Origin: CAWBKV01 sp041946675
GTDB taxonomy: Archaea; Halobacteriota; Methanosarcinia; Methanotrichales; Methanotrichaceae
Length of the DNA stretch: 64,000 bases
Direction of reading: 5' to 3'
Assembly (NCBI GenBank): GCA_041946675.1
Contig: JBHGAU010000003.1
Span: forward strand, 1-64,000
A program made the translations under genes and the position numbers. Shown piece by piece: positions 45,255 through 53,846 of the stretch (position 1 is its first letter; each line of letters begins with the position of its first letter). Under the pieces are notes generated by a model. That model was given only the letters and a program-made list of their open reading frames with translations, did no database searches and had not been told where the DNA came from.

Positions 45255-45900
45255 TTTTATGCCTTGAGCAGCTTTGCGTTTATGGCTACAACCACTGTGC
45301 TGGCACGCCAGAACTGTACTTTCATCTGCGTCTGTCAGTGCCAGGACATCAGTCACGCCGAACCTTCCTTCCGTCAGAGTACCCGTTTTGTCGAAGATCT
45401 GGTTTCAAGGCCCCAACCGGGAGATCGACCATTTGGCCGTCTTTTATAAGATGAGCTTCGGAAGGCATTATCTTGATCAGCTCCTACCAGAAGAAAATCT
45501 CTCCTTGCAGGCCGAAGACTACTGCAGAGCTGTAAAAGTAGGCTGCACTGATCGCCACAGCGATCAAGGTCGTCATTCCAATATTGTCTTCCTTCACTTC
45601 TCTGAAAAAATCCCTGATGAATGGATGGCCTCCATAGAAATAAATAAGTGTAGATATCAGGAATAATGCGAAGATCGAGCCGGGAAAACCAGTCGATATC
45701 CAAAAAGACCTTAAATGAAGGGGGAAAGGACAGCGATAGGGACCGTCAGGATCGTCGATATAACGAATCTTCTCTTAAGATCATCTTACTCTATGGCTTT
45801 CATGTCCACATCGGTGTGTGTCATGGGACCTGCCCTTTTTGTCCATATGATGCATCATATGCTTCTCGCCAGTTCCAGGAAAATCTGATGTCCTGTTCAT
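45255..45900 (-). pseudogene. Decayed copper-type (CopB-like) P1B-ATPase
   Basis: Fragments in several frames: an N-terminal His-rich start (EKHMMHHMDKKGRSH), a KRRFVISTILTVP helix, FIYGGHPF-like and GMTTLIAVAISAAYFYSSAV helices, the actuator piece KIMPSEAHLIKDGQMVDLPV, and the phosphorylation motif DKTGTLTEG. Large internal deletions and a missing C-terminal half show it is dead. Its ATG overlaps the end of the upstream CbiO-like gene (ATGA), so it once was the last gene of the cobalt/nickel importer operon. Confidence 0.8.
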
Positions 45901-46742
45901 ATCTGAGCACTATTATGTTCGTGCATGTGCTCTGCATCGTGGGCATGCAGATGCTCATGAACAAGCTTTCCGTGAACATGCATATGTTCATGAATTAGAT
46001 TAGCAGAAAGCAGAAGCTCCAGGTCGTCAAGCACCTCTTTCGCATTCCCGTCAACCGCGATCCTGTGGTCTTCACTCATGACTACTGCTCTAGTGCTGAT
46101 TTGCTCTACCAGCTCAAGGTCATGTGTGGTGGTAATTATCGTTTTTCCTGCTCTTCCCAGATCCTGTAATAGCTCTGTCAGCCATAGCTGGGTTCTGGGA
46201 TCCAATCCCGCAGTGGGCTCATCAAGCAAAAGGATACTAGGATTTACAGCCAGAACAGCGGCAATGCAGACCTTTTTCTTTTCTCCACCGCTCAGTGTAT
46301 GGGGCGCTCGGTCTTTGAGCTTGGATATACCTATCATCTCCAGGACTTCCAGCACTCTGGTCTTGACCTCTTCCGAGGCCATGTTGAGCTGAAGAGGTCC
46401 AAATGCAACCTCCTCAAATACAGTAGGTGAAAAAAGCTGAACATCGGATGATTGAAAGACAAAACCTACCCTGCTCCGGAAATAAGACCTGAATTCATTA
46501 TCCTTAATGGTATCGAAGACCTCTTCGATTATCTTGTTATCGAAGGCATAGAATTCTCCAACCGTAGGATAAATAAGCCCATTCAAGATGGCCAGCAGAG
46601 TCGATTTGCCGCTACCGTTCGAGCCAATTATGGATATCTGCTCACCGCGGTCCACTTTAAAGCTGATATCTTTTAAAGCGTTAATTTTTCCAACGTATGT
46701 ATATGATACATCTCTCAGGTCAAAGATCGTTCCCATGTTCAT
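45897..46742 (-). CDS. cbiO: CbiO/NikO-type ECF ATPase with His-rich C-terminus
   Basis: 281 residues. Walker A GSNGSGKST, signature LSGGEKKKV, Walker B ILLLDEPTAGLD. The last 30 residues are a His-rich tail (HEHMHVHGKLVHEHLH, then HAHDAEHMHEH) that can bind or sense transition metals. Third component of a CbiM-CbiQ-CbiO type importer for cobalt or nickel; separated from CbiQ by a single nucleotide. Confidence 0.9.
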   Translation of the reverse strand: MNMGTIFDLRDVSYTYVGKINALKDISFKVDRGEQISIIGSNGSGKSTLLAILNGLIYPTVGEFYAFDNKIIEEVFDTIKDNEFRSYFRSRVGFVFQSSDVQLFSPTVFEEVAFGPLQLNMASEEVKTRVLEVLEMIGISKLKDRAPHTLSGGEKKKVCIAAVLAVNPSILLLDEPTAGLDPRTQLWLTELLQDLGRAGKTIITTTHDLELVEQISTRAVVMSEDHRIAVDGNAKEVLDDLELLLSANLIHEHMHVHGKLVHEHLHAHDAEHMHEHNSAQI

Positions 46743-46743
46743 A

Positions 46744-47694
46744 TCACCTGATGATGTTCTGGGAAACTAAAACCAGAACTATGCTGATGGATATCGCAAT
46801 AGCTCCTGCGAAATAATCCCGATTATGCATTTTGAACTCCTGCATAATCTTAACATCCCCATTGAAGCCTCTGGACAGCATGGCCATGTGGATCTTCTCG
46901 CTCATGTCCAGAGACCTTATCAATGTATATCCTATTCGTCCTCCTACCCATTTCTGCTCCTCAAACATGCTTCTTGCCCTGATGGTTCGGGCTTTCTTGG
47001 CAACATACATCTCCCGAACGAGGTCCGTCAAAACGAAAATGTATCGGTAGGCCATGCTGAGTGTTAGAACATAGATCTTTGGAATGCCCACAGTTCTCAA
47101 GGATTTGAAGAGCATTTGCTGCGGTGTGGTGAGGAAGAGCAGAACTATAGCAGAGACACATGCCGCAACACGCACGATAAATACGCCCGCCGCATCGACT
47201 CCCTGCCTGGTGATATAGATGCTTTCCGGCAGCGGAAACGGACCCAGGTGGGCTCCGGGCCCTAGATACAATAGCTGAACCAAAGGATCTCCCGGAAAGA
47301 AGACGTTAAAGATCAAAGGCAGAATTATGACTCCCGAAAAGATTGGAATGAAGAGCCAGACCCGTTTGACGAAAAATCCGAGTTCGATCTTGCTAAGATA
47401 TGCAATCATTAGGGAAAATGCGTAAACCAGGATCAGTATCTTCAGATTCCCTACCATGACCGTTGCGAATATCACGGCCATGATGGAAATCAGCTTTGTT
47501 CTGGGATCAAGGCTCTGAAGCAGCCCTTTTCTTCTAGAGAAGCTCTCGGTGACAAAAGCAGATTCTATGAACTCCAGTGTCTCATCGATCGTCCTGCCTA
47601 TAAAGCTCTTTTTGCCGTGGTGGACTGCAGAGCAATTGCAGAGACTATTATCCACTTCTTTCATCCAGTCGGGTATCATGTCTTTCTCCAGCAA
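46744..47694 (-). CDS. cbiQ: CbiQ/NikQ-type ECF transmembrane protein
   Basis: 316 residues, about six membrane helices with the two coupling-helix motifs of ECF T-components (AKKARTIRARSMFEE region near 210). A soluble N-terminal extension contains CNCSAVHHGKK with Cys and His that could contact metal. Lies between cbiM- and cbiO-type genes. Confidence 0.88.
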   Translation of the reverse strand: MLEKDMIPDWMKEVDNSLCNCSAVHHGKKSFIGRTIDETLEFIESAFVTESFSRRKGLLQSLDPRTKLISIMAVIFATVMVGNLKILILVYAFSLMIAYLSKIELGFFVKRVWLFIPIFSGVIILPLIFNVFFPGDPLVQLLYLGPGAHLGPFPLPESIYITRQGVDAAGVFIVRVAACVSAIVLLFLTTPQQMLFKSLRTVGIPKIYVLTLSMAYRYIFVLTDLVREMYVAKKARTIRARSMFEEQKWVGGRIGYTLIRSLDMSEKIHMAMLSRGFNGDVKIMQEFKMHNRDYFAGAIAISISIVLVLVSQNIIR

Positions 47695-47704
47695 AAATGA
47701 GGCT

Positions 47705-48697
47705 TTAGTCTTTGACGACCTTCCTCCCTACGTAGTACAGGATTGCAGCTGAAATGGCCACTCCTATTACAGCTGCCAGAATATACCCTATAAACGGATC
47801 AAGCCCAGGAATGCTATAACCTGACAGGGGTGCGTTCCAGAGACGGGAGAGCTGATCCAGGCCAGGTGGCACAAAGCCAAGCCTATCTTTGAGCTCCTCA
47901 GGCGCCCATTCGCCGAATGCCGTGCCTGCTGCCAAAATGCCGAGAGGGGTCAAAATTATTAGCAGGATTATGCCGATAGCCAAGTTTCTTTTGCTTTTCT
48001 TAGATTCGGTCTTCTGACCTTTGATTTTCTCTCCATAAAACAGATCCGGATCCGTTCTCTGGATATAGAGGAAGATCAATCCAGAGACCAGCGCCTCCAG
48101 GATGCTGAAAGCAAATGCATGCTCAAAGAACATCGCCGGGACGGTCACGTTCAATGGATAGGGCATATATAGGGGCAATCCATTCGCGTTTTTATATAAA
48201 ATAGGCTGCAATCCAAGGATTATGCCCACAAACGTCGCTGATGCCGTAAGGGATACCCAGCCCGCAATGGCTGCAGCTATAACCCTCCTACGTGATTCGA
48301 TATTTGATCTTTCACTTATGATTCTATAGGCATAATAACCAACGAATGGCTGCAGAGTGGCCATGGCGAAGCAGTTGGTGGCATAGGTGGACAGGCCACC
48401 GTCTCCGAACATCAGAGCCTGAAGCGCCAGGGCTACAGATATGGCTATCACTGCCGCCCAGGGACCTATTACGATGGAAATTATCGCTCCACCCACTGCA
48501 TGGCCGCTGCTGCCTCCGGGAACGGGCAAATTGAACATCATGATGACAAAGGCGAAAGCCGCAGAGAGCGCAAGCAGGGGAATCCTTTTTGTCCCCAGCG
48601 CGGTCAGCTTTCTTCCTGCGAAAAACCAGATTGGGATCATTATGATCCAGAAAGCAATAAACGTACTCGGCCCTAAATAACCGTCCGGAATATGCAT
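47705..48697 (-). CDS. cbiM: CbiM/NikM-type substrate-binding membrane protein, with fused C-terminal N-like domain
   Basis: 330 residues. The N-terminus MHIPDGYL is the diagnostic Co/Ni-binding start of CbiM/NikM, in which the N-terminal amine, His2 and further His residues ligate the metal. LPVPGGSSGHAVGG contributes another conserved His. The C-terminal part (FGEWAPEELKDRLGF, final helix) resembles the CbiN/PDGLE domain of NikMN fusions, favouring nickel, but cobalt cannot be excluded. Confidence 0.9.
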   Translation of the reverse strand: MHIPDGYLGPSTFIAFWIIMIPIWFFAGRKLTALGTKRIPLLALSAAFAFVIMMFNLPVPGGSSGHAVGGAIISIVIGPWAAVIAISVALALQALMFGDGGLSTYATNCFAMATLQPFVGYYAYRIISERSNIESRRRVIAAAIAGWVSLTASATFVGIILGLQPILYKNANGLPLYMPYPLNVTVPAMFFEHAFAFSILEALVSGLIFLYIQRTDPDLFYGEKIKGQKTESKKSKRNLAIGIILLIILTPLGILAAGTAFGEWAPEELKDRLGFVPPGLDQLSRLWNAPLSGYSIPGLDPFIGYILAAVIGVAISAAILYYVGRKVVKD

Positions 48698-48823
48698 TAT
48701 TTCACCTTAAGGGATAAATTGATGAGGCCTCTTGATTGAGGCTCTAAGTTTATCTGCATCAATTTTATAGATCAATAAATGAAAACTGTATGTTTAAATT
48801 GCGGCAGTATTCCCTTTCCATGC

Positions 48824-49063
48824 TCATCTCTTGGCTTTTCCTTGCGGAGCAGATTCATGCGTCTCTTCCTGCCCCGCCAGGTGGTGAACTTCCGTGTGTT
48901 CATGAGCATGCTGATAACTATGTTCATGTTCGTGCTCGTGCATTTCTCCTCCGTGCTGATGAGGATGTGTATGTTCGAATACGTGTTCATGCGCATGAGT
49001 ATGAGCCTCATCAGGCTTATGCTCGTGTGCGTGTGTCTCCTTCTTGTGCTCATTTTCAACCAT
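48824..49063 (-). CDS. Histidine-rich small protein
   Basis: 79 residues with more than 20 His, mostly as HEH and HAH pairs (HEHVFEHTHPHQHGGEMHEH). ATG 49063 lies 5 nt after GGTGAG; a TTG at 49093 would add ten residues but has no ribosome site. It is the first gene of the cbiMQO operon. Such proteins store or deliver nickel or cobalt, comparable with the His stretches of HypB and Hpn. Confidence 0.75.
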   Translation of the reverse strand: MVENEHKKETHAHEHKPDEAHTHAHEHVFEHTHPHQHGGEMHEHEHEHSYQHAHEHTEVHHLAGQEETHESAPQGKAKR

Positions 49064-49376
49064 TTCACTCACCTCATTGATTTGCACAGCCAAGATGTAT
49101 TCTATTTAATATTTTCCAGACTGTATTCATACATATATATCATATATGTTATAAATAACTTTCGATCCTGTGACATTATTTAATACATCTCTGAAAATTA
49201 TCGTACTATATGCTATGATATTGAAAAAAATTCATACTAATTCTCGCTTTTTCCCATTTAGATTTTAAGAAATGGCCTTGATTATCTGTTAGACATTTCG
49301 AAATATATGGTACATTACCACTCCAAATTTTAACTCTGTCGCGCTTTATCATGTATTTGCAAACTTTTCACATTAT
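49064..49376. other. Divergent intergenic region
   Basis: AT-rich, no gene. On the minus strand CGAAAGTTATTTATAAC (about 49147-49163) fits a BRE/TATA promoter for the His-rich protein and cbiMQO. The plus-strand operator lies just beyond at 49377. Confidence 0.5.
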
Positions 49377-49404
49377 GTAATAATCTTATCGATATCTTTA
49401 TTAC
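49377..49404 (+). promoter_or_regulatory. Perfect NikR-like operator/promoter of methyltransferase 49426
   Basis: GTAATA-N16-TATTAC, perfect half-sites; in fact seven matching pairs GTAATAA/TTATTAC. The right half lies in the TATA region CTTTATTAC, 21 nt before the ATG, so the mRNA has almost no leader. Confidence 0.65.
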
Positions 49405-49425
49405 AAAGGCCATCATCTTCCAATC

Positions 49426-50187
49426 ATGCCCGCATTGGATACAGAGCTAAAAGAGGCCATCAGAGAAAAATGGGACGAATCATCTCAGAGCTATGACAGT
49501 TTCCATGGCCATGGAATAAAGAGCAAAGAGGAGCATGATGCCTGGAAGAATGTCTTTGAGACTGTGCTTCCCAAAGGCAGGCTTAAAATACTGGACGTGG
49601 GCTGCGGCACAGGAGAGATTAGTCTTCTCCTGGCGGAGATGGGATATCAGATCACTGGCGTAGATCTGTCCGATAAGATGCTGTCAATTGCCAGGTCCAA
49701 AGCCAAAGCCTCGCGGCTTAAAGCGCAGTTCTTGAGGGGAGATGCGGAGTCCCTGAACTTTGATGATGAAAGCTTCGATGCCGTAATAAGCCGCCATCTT
49801 CTCTGGACACTGCCCCATCCGGATTCAGCCCTGAGAGAATGGAAGCGAGTTTTGAAGAATGGGGGCCGGGTAGTAATAATCGACGGACTCTGGATGGACG
49901 GCTCTCTGGAAAATAAGCTATGGAGACTAATAAGTGATCTAAGCATCATTATCTTGGAAAGACAGAACCCCCGAAAAGGCTGGTACTCGAAGAAGACTGA
50001 GGCGGAGTTGCCTCATCCGCACGGCATGGATGCCCAAAGGGCAATGACTTATCTGGAAGAAGCTGGATTCGATGAAATAGACCAAAAAATTCTTGATGAT
50101 ATCAAAGATCTCCAGAGAAAGCACATGCCCTTTTCTCAAAAAGTAACTTACAATGCGAATTATTACATGATCTATGGGAAAAAATAA
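49426..50187 (+). CDS. Class I SAM-dependent methyltransferase (UbiE-like)
   Basis: 253 residues; motif I ILDVGCGTGEIS near 55, GVDLSDKML, AESLNFDDESFDAVISRHLLW. No N-terminal cap. First gene of a methyltransferase, binding protein, NikB, NikC operon that ends at 53684, directly under a perfect operator. Substrate unknown; the regulation is the best sign that it serves the metal response. Confidence 0.82.
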   Translation: MPALDTELKEAIREKWDESSQSYDSFHGHGIKSKEEHDAWKNVFETVLPKGRLKILDVGCGTGEISLLLAEMGYQITGVDLSDKMLSIARSKAKASRLKAQFLRGDAESLNFDDESFDAVISRHLLWTLPHPDSALREWKRVLKNGGRVVIIDGLWMDGSLENKLWRLISDLSIIILERQNPRKGWYSKKTEAELPHPHGMDAQRAMTYLEEAGFDEIDQKILDDIKDLQRKHMPFSQKVTYNANYYMIYGKK

Positions 50188-50259
50188 AATTCTCGATATA
50201 GAACATCAGAAAGAATAACTGAAAGGATCTGGAACAAATATATAAATAGGAGCTAAAAA

Positions 50260-51855
50260 ATGGAAATAAGGAAATTCTGGTTGTGCCTGGCGATAGGCGT
50301 TCTTCTGATGGCCGCTTTGCCTCTGGTCAGTGCAGAGCAGACAGGAAAGACGCTGAACATCGCTTTGGGAAAAGAGCCGGACGATCTGAACCCAATAGCC
50401 AATACCGGCCATGGAGACTTTTACGATATCATTAAGGTCTTCAGCGGCCTCTTGAAGTCAGATGATAAACTGCAAATGGCGCCTGATTTGGCGGAGTCAT
50501 GGGAGATGTCTTCAGACGGCAAAACCTATACATTCCATCTCAAGAAAGGCGTTAAGTGGCAGGATGGAAAGGATTTCACGGCTGATGATGTCAAGTTCAC
50601 ATATGAATTGTTGAAGAGCGGAAAATGGACTTCGATCTTTCCCGTATCTTCGGAGTTCAATGTAATAAACGATATTTCCATTGTTGATCCCAACACTGTG
50701 AAGATCACTCTCAACGAGGGGGTAGTCTCCTTCGGAGAACGGTTCTCTCTGCCCATACTGCCAAAACATATCTTGGATGGGTTTGATCTTTCCAAGACGG
50801 ATTTCTGGCAAAAGCCAATAGGCACAGGCCCTTACAAGTTTGTGAGCTGGAAGAAGGGCGAAGAGCTTATCTTTGAGGCAAATCCGGATTTCTATGGTGA
50901 AGCACCAAAAATAAGCACGTTGAAGTACGTTTTTGTTCCTGATGAATCCGCCAGGATCAGTCTTCTGAAGAGTGGCGAAATCGATGCCATCAAGATCGAT
51001 CCCAGATCCATGAAGACTCTGGAAGGGACAAAAGGCATAAAGATCTACTCAGAACCTTCTGCAAACTGGTATGCACTCAACCTGCCCAGCAAAATGTGGC
51101 CTTTCGGGACCAAGGAGGTTCGCCAGGCCATAGACCTCGCTATAAACAAACAGCAGATTCTCGATATAATTTTCAAAGGTCAGGGCGAGCTAGCCTATGG
51201 ACCATTCAGGAAACAGGACTGGGTATATAATCCGGACATCGCCTTTGCTTACGATCCTGCAAAAGCAAAGAGCCTTTTAGCTAATGCCGGCTTCAAGGAT
51301 TCGAACGGCGACGGCGTTTTGGAGAAGGACGGAAAGAGCCTGGAATTCCAGATGATATATCCCTCGACCGAAAGCGAGCGAAAGGATATAGCTATCGCTG
51401 TCAAGACTGATCTGGCAAATATAGGCATCAAAGTGGAACCTGTGGGCAAGAGCTGGGATGAGATCTCTCAAGAGCTCTACCGCAGCAGCTTAATTGTTGC
51501 AGCCTTCGGATCTCCATTTGATCCGGATGACAACAACTACCAGCTCTGGAGTTCCAAGTTCATCGGAGACGGATGGTGGAATCCTGCTTCGTACAACAAT
51601 CCTGAAGTGGATAAGCTTCTCGAGGACGGCAGGACTACCTTTGACAAGGAACAGAGAAAAGTGATTTACCAGAAGCTACAAACGATACTCGCTGATGATC
51701 AACCGGTTGCTTTCATAGTCTTCTCCAATTATGTCTACGCTCTCAACGATAAGATAGCGGGGGTCGTGCCCAGAAATGGGCCTCATGGACAAGGCAACAA
51801 CGGTGGAATTAACGGCGAGCTGTGGTGGAATGTAGAGCAATGGGATAAGGAGTGA
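50260..51855 (+). CDS. Family-5 extracellular solute-binding protein
   Basis: 531 residues; signal peptide (FWLCLAIGVLLMAALPLVSA), ALGKEPDDLNPIANTGHGDF, DGKDFTADDVKFTYELL, LPKHILDGFDLSKTDFWQKP, C-terminal GGINGELWWNVEQWDKE. It belongs with those at 53847 and 56611 to a second receptor subgroup, distinct from the one at 18-28 kb. Start ATG behind GGAG; followed by its own permease pair. Confidence 0.9.
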   Translation: MEIRKFWLCLAIGVLLMAALPLVSAEQTGKTLNIALGKEPDDLNPIANTGHGDFYDIIKVFSGLLKSDDKLQMAPDLAESWEMSSDGKTYTFHLKKGVKWQDGKDFTADDVKFTYELLKSGKWTSIFPVSSEFNVINDISIVDPNTVKITLNEGVVSFGERFSLPILPKHILDGFDLSKTDFWQKPIGTGPYKFVSWKKGEELIFEANPDFYGEAPKISTLKYVFVPDESARISLLKSGEIDAIKIDPRSMKTLEGTKGIKIYSEPSANWYALNLPSKMWPFGTKEVRQAIDLAINKQQILDIIFKGQGELAYGPFRKQDWVYNPDIAFAYDPAKAKSLLANAGFKDSNGDGVLEKDGKSLEFQMIYPSTESERKDIAIAVKTDLANIGIKVEPVGKSWDEISQELYRSSLIVAAFGSPFDPDDNNYQLWSSKFIGDGWWNPASYNNPEVDKLLEDGRTTFDKEQRKVIYQKLQTILADDQPVAFIVFSNYVYALNDKIAGVVPRNGPHGQGNNGGINGELWWNVEQWDKE

Positions 51856-51862
51856 AATCGAA

Positions 51863-52849
51863 TTGGACAGCGGCCTGGCTCGATACGTTATAAGGAGGGT
51901 CTTACAGATCCCTCCACTTTTATTTGGAATATCAATCCTGGCATTCCTCATCTTCTATCTGTCACCTGTGAATCCTGTAGTGGCCTACTTAGGGCTGGTT
52001 ACAGTTCAGAAGATGCCTCCCGAAGATATCGTTAAGGTAGAAGAACAGCTAGGCCTGGATAAGCCTGTATATGAAAGATATCTATTATGGCTGGAACATA
52101 TCGTTCAAGGCGACTGGGGATTCTCCTACATCAAGAAGAGGCCCGTTCTGGATGTGATACTTGAGAGGTTCCCGGCTACGCTTTTGCTCACTTTTACCGG
52201 ATACGGCCTGAGCATGGTCCTGGGAGTGATCATGGGTCTTGCATCCGCAAAAAAAGAAGGATCGCCATTGGATCGCTTTTTGCACCGTCTCAACTACATT
52301 ATGTACTCAACGCCCACATTCCTTGTAGCTCTCCTGGCCATGCTGATCTTCGCTGTCTGGCTGGGCTGGCTGCCTTCATCCCGCATGGTCTCTGTCGACG
52401 AACCTGTCTCTTTCTGGGCCTATAACCTTGATAGGCTCAGACATATCATCCTCCCTGCAACTGTATTGGCAGTCAGCCATTTGGCGGTATTCTACACCTA
52501 CATCAGGTCCGGCTTATTGGAGGCTATGAGAGACGATTATATCATAACCGCCAGGGCAAAAGGGCTTGATGAAAGGGCTATACTTTATAGACACGCCTTA
52601 CGCAATTCATTGCTTCCTTTTGTAACCCAGATCGGACTCGCAATTCCTCTTTTAATCGGGGGAAGCGTCGTTGTGGAGAGCATCTTCGCCTGGCCGGGCA
52701 TCGGGAAGCTGACATACGATGCAGCTCTGAGAGCAGATTATATGCTTCTCATGGGGATGACCTTGTTCACGAGCATTCTGGTCATCATCGGAAACCTGAT
52801 GGCTGATGTAGCCTACGCGATTCTGGATCCCAGAGTTAAATATAATTGA
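51863..52849 (+). CDS. Nickel/peptide ABC importer permease, NikB/DppB type
   Basis: 328 residues with FLIFYLSPVNPVVAYLGL, six helices and EAA loop (ARAKGLDERAILYRHALRNSLLP). TTG start behind GGAG, 7 nt after the receptor stop. Confidence 0.9.
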   Translation: MDSGLARYVIRRVLQIPPLLFGISILAFLIFYLSPVNPVVAYLGLVTVQKMPPEDIVKVEEQLGLDKPVYERYLLWLEHIVQGDWGFSYIKKRPVLDVILERFPATLLLTFTGYGLSMVLGVIMGLASAKKEGSPLDRFLHRLNYIMYSTPTFLVALLAMLIFAVWLGWLPSSRMVSVDEPVSFWAYNLDRLRHIILPATVLAVSHLAVFYTYIRSGLLEAMRDDYIITARAKGLDERAILYRHALRNSLLPFVTQIGLAIPLLIGGSVVVESIFAWPGIGKLTYDAALRADYMLLMGMTLFTSILVIIGNLMADVAYAILDPRVKYN

Positions 52850-52850
52850 G

Positions 52851-53684
52851 ATGAATGCAATGGAGAATATACGATACGGTTATCCAGGATTGATTGTGCT
52901 GGTGATATTGGCGCTTATTGCTATGATGGCACCTCTTATATCATCACATGATCCTGTAAAGGCCAGCTTGGGCGAGCCGGATCAAGCTCCATCGTTAAAC
53001 CATCCATTTGGCACCGATTATCTGGGCAGGGATCTCTTCTCTCGAGTTCTCTACGGAACAAGAGTCTCCATGCTGGTCGGCATCTGTGCTGCAGCCCTGA
53101 CTGTATTTCTTGGAATGCTGATTGGTCTTTCTGCTGGATACTTCGGCGGAATTGTGGATAGCGCGCTGATGCGTTTTGTTGATATCATATATTCGCCGCC
53201 AGAGACCATTTTGCTCATGGTTCTGGTAACCATATTCGAAAGAAACGTTTGGAGCATCATTTTGGCCATCGCATTTACACACTGGATGAGTACGGCCAGA
53301 CTAGTGAGAAGCGAGACACTATCCATCAGGCAGCGGCCTTTTGTCGAGTCGGCGATATCTTTGGGCGCTAAAGACAGCTATATAATCTTCAGGCACATAA
53401 TGCCGAATTTGCTCTATATTGCTGTAGTTTCAGTAACCCTGATGACCGCTCATGCCATCCTTACAGAGTCCTTCCTAAGCTTCCTGGGACTGGGCATCCC
53501 CCCTCATCTGCCAAGCTGGGGAAATATGCTAAATGAAGCCCAGAGAGATATAATGCGGGGTATTTGGTGGACTACCATCTTCCCTGGGCTGATGATTGTA
53601 ATCACTGTATTCTCAATCAACCTATTAGGAGAGGAGTTGAAGCTCAGGCTGGCACCTAATAGAGAGATGAGGACGGAGATGTAA
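52851..53684 (+). CDS. Nickel/peptide ABC importer permease, NikC/DppC type
   Basis: 277 residues: NHPFGTDYLGRDLFSRVLYG, EAA loop (AISLGAKDSYIIFRHIMPN), ESFLSFLGLGIPPHLPSWGN. Last gene of the operon starting at 49426. Its ATPases are probably those at 58299 and 59216. Confidence 0.9.
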   Translation: MNAMENIRYGYPGLIVLVILALIAMMAPLISSHDPVKASLGEPDQAPSLNHPFGTDYLGRDLFSRVLYGTRVSMLVGICAAALTVFLGMLIGLSAGYFGGIVDSALMRFVDIIYSPPETILLMVLVTIFERNVWSIILAIAFTHWMSTARLVRSETLSIRQRPFVESAISLGAKDSYIIFRHIMPNLLYIAVVSVTLMTAHAILTESFLSFLGLGIPPHLPSWGNMLNEAQRDIMRGIWWTTIFPGLMIVITVFSINLLGEELKLRLAPNREMRTEM

Positions 53685-53769
53685 AATTTATGTATAGTTC
53701 TTTTGGCGTATTATTGCCTTGATTTATGAGATGATTTGTTAAAACTATATTTTATTCATTTATTATCAA

Positions 53770-53797
53770 ATGTTATTAAAACCGAAAGATTTATTAC
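53770..53797 (+). promoter_or_regulatory. NikR-like operator/promoter of binding-protein gene 53847
   Basis: Half-sites ATGTTA and TATTAC, spacing 16. BRE-like ACCGAAAG and TATA-like ATTTATTACTAAG are shared with sites 45086 and 56532. 49 nt before the start codon. Confidence 0.55.
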
Positions 53798-53846
53798 TAA
53801 GACCTCGGAGACGAAGTAATTAGTATAATTCCGGATGAGGATTTAA

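Noticed and set aside
48772..49183. Plus-strand and other-frame open frames opposite the His-rich protein
   Set aside because: They are mirror products of the repetitive His codons (Met/Val/Cys-rich translations) and have no ribosome sites; the minus-strand frame fits known metal-binding proteins.
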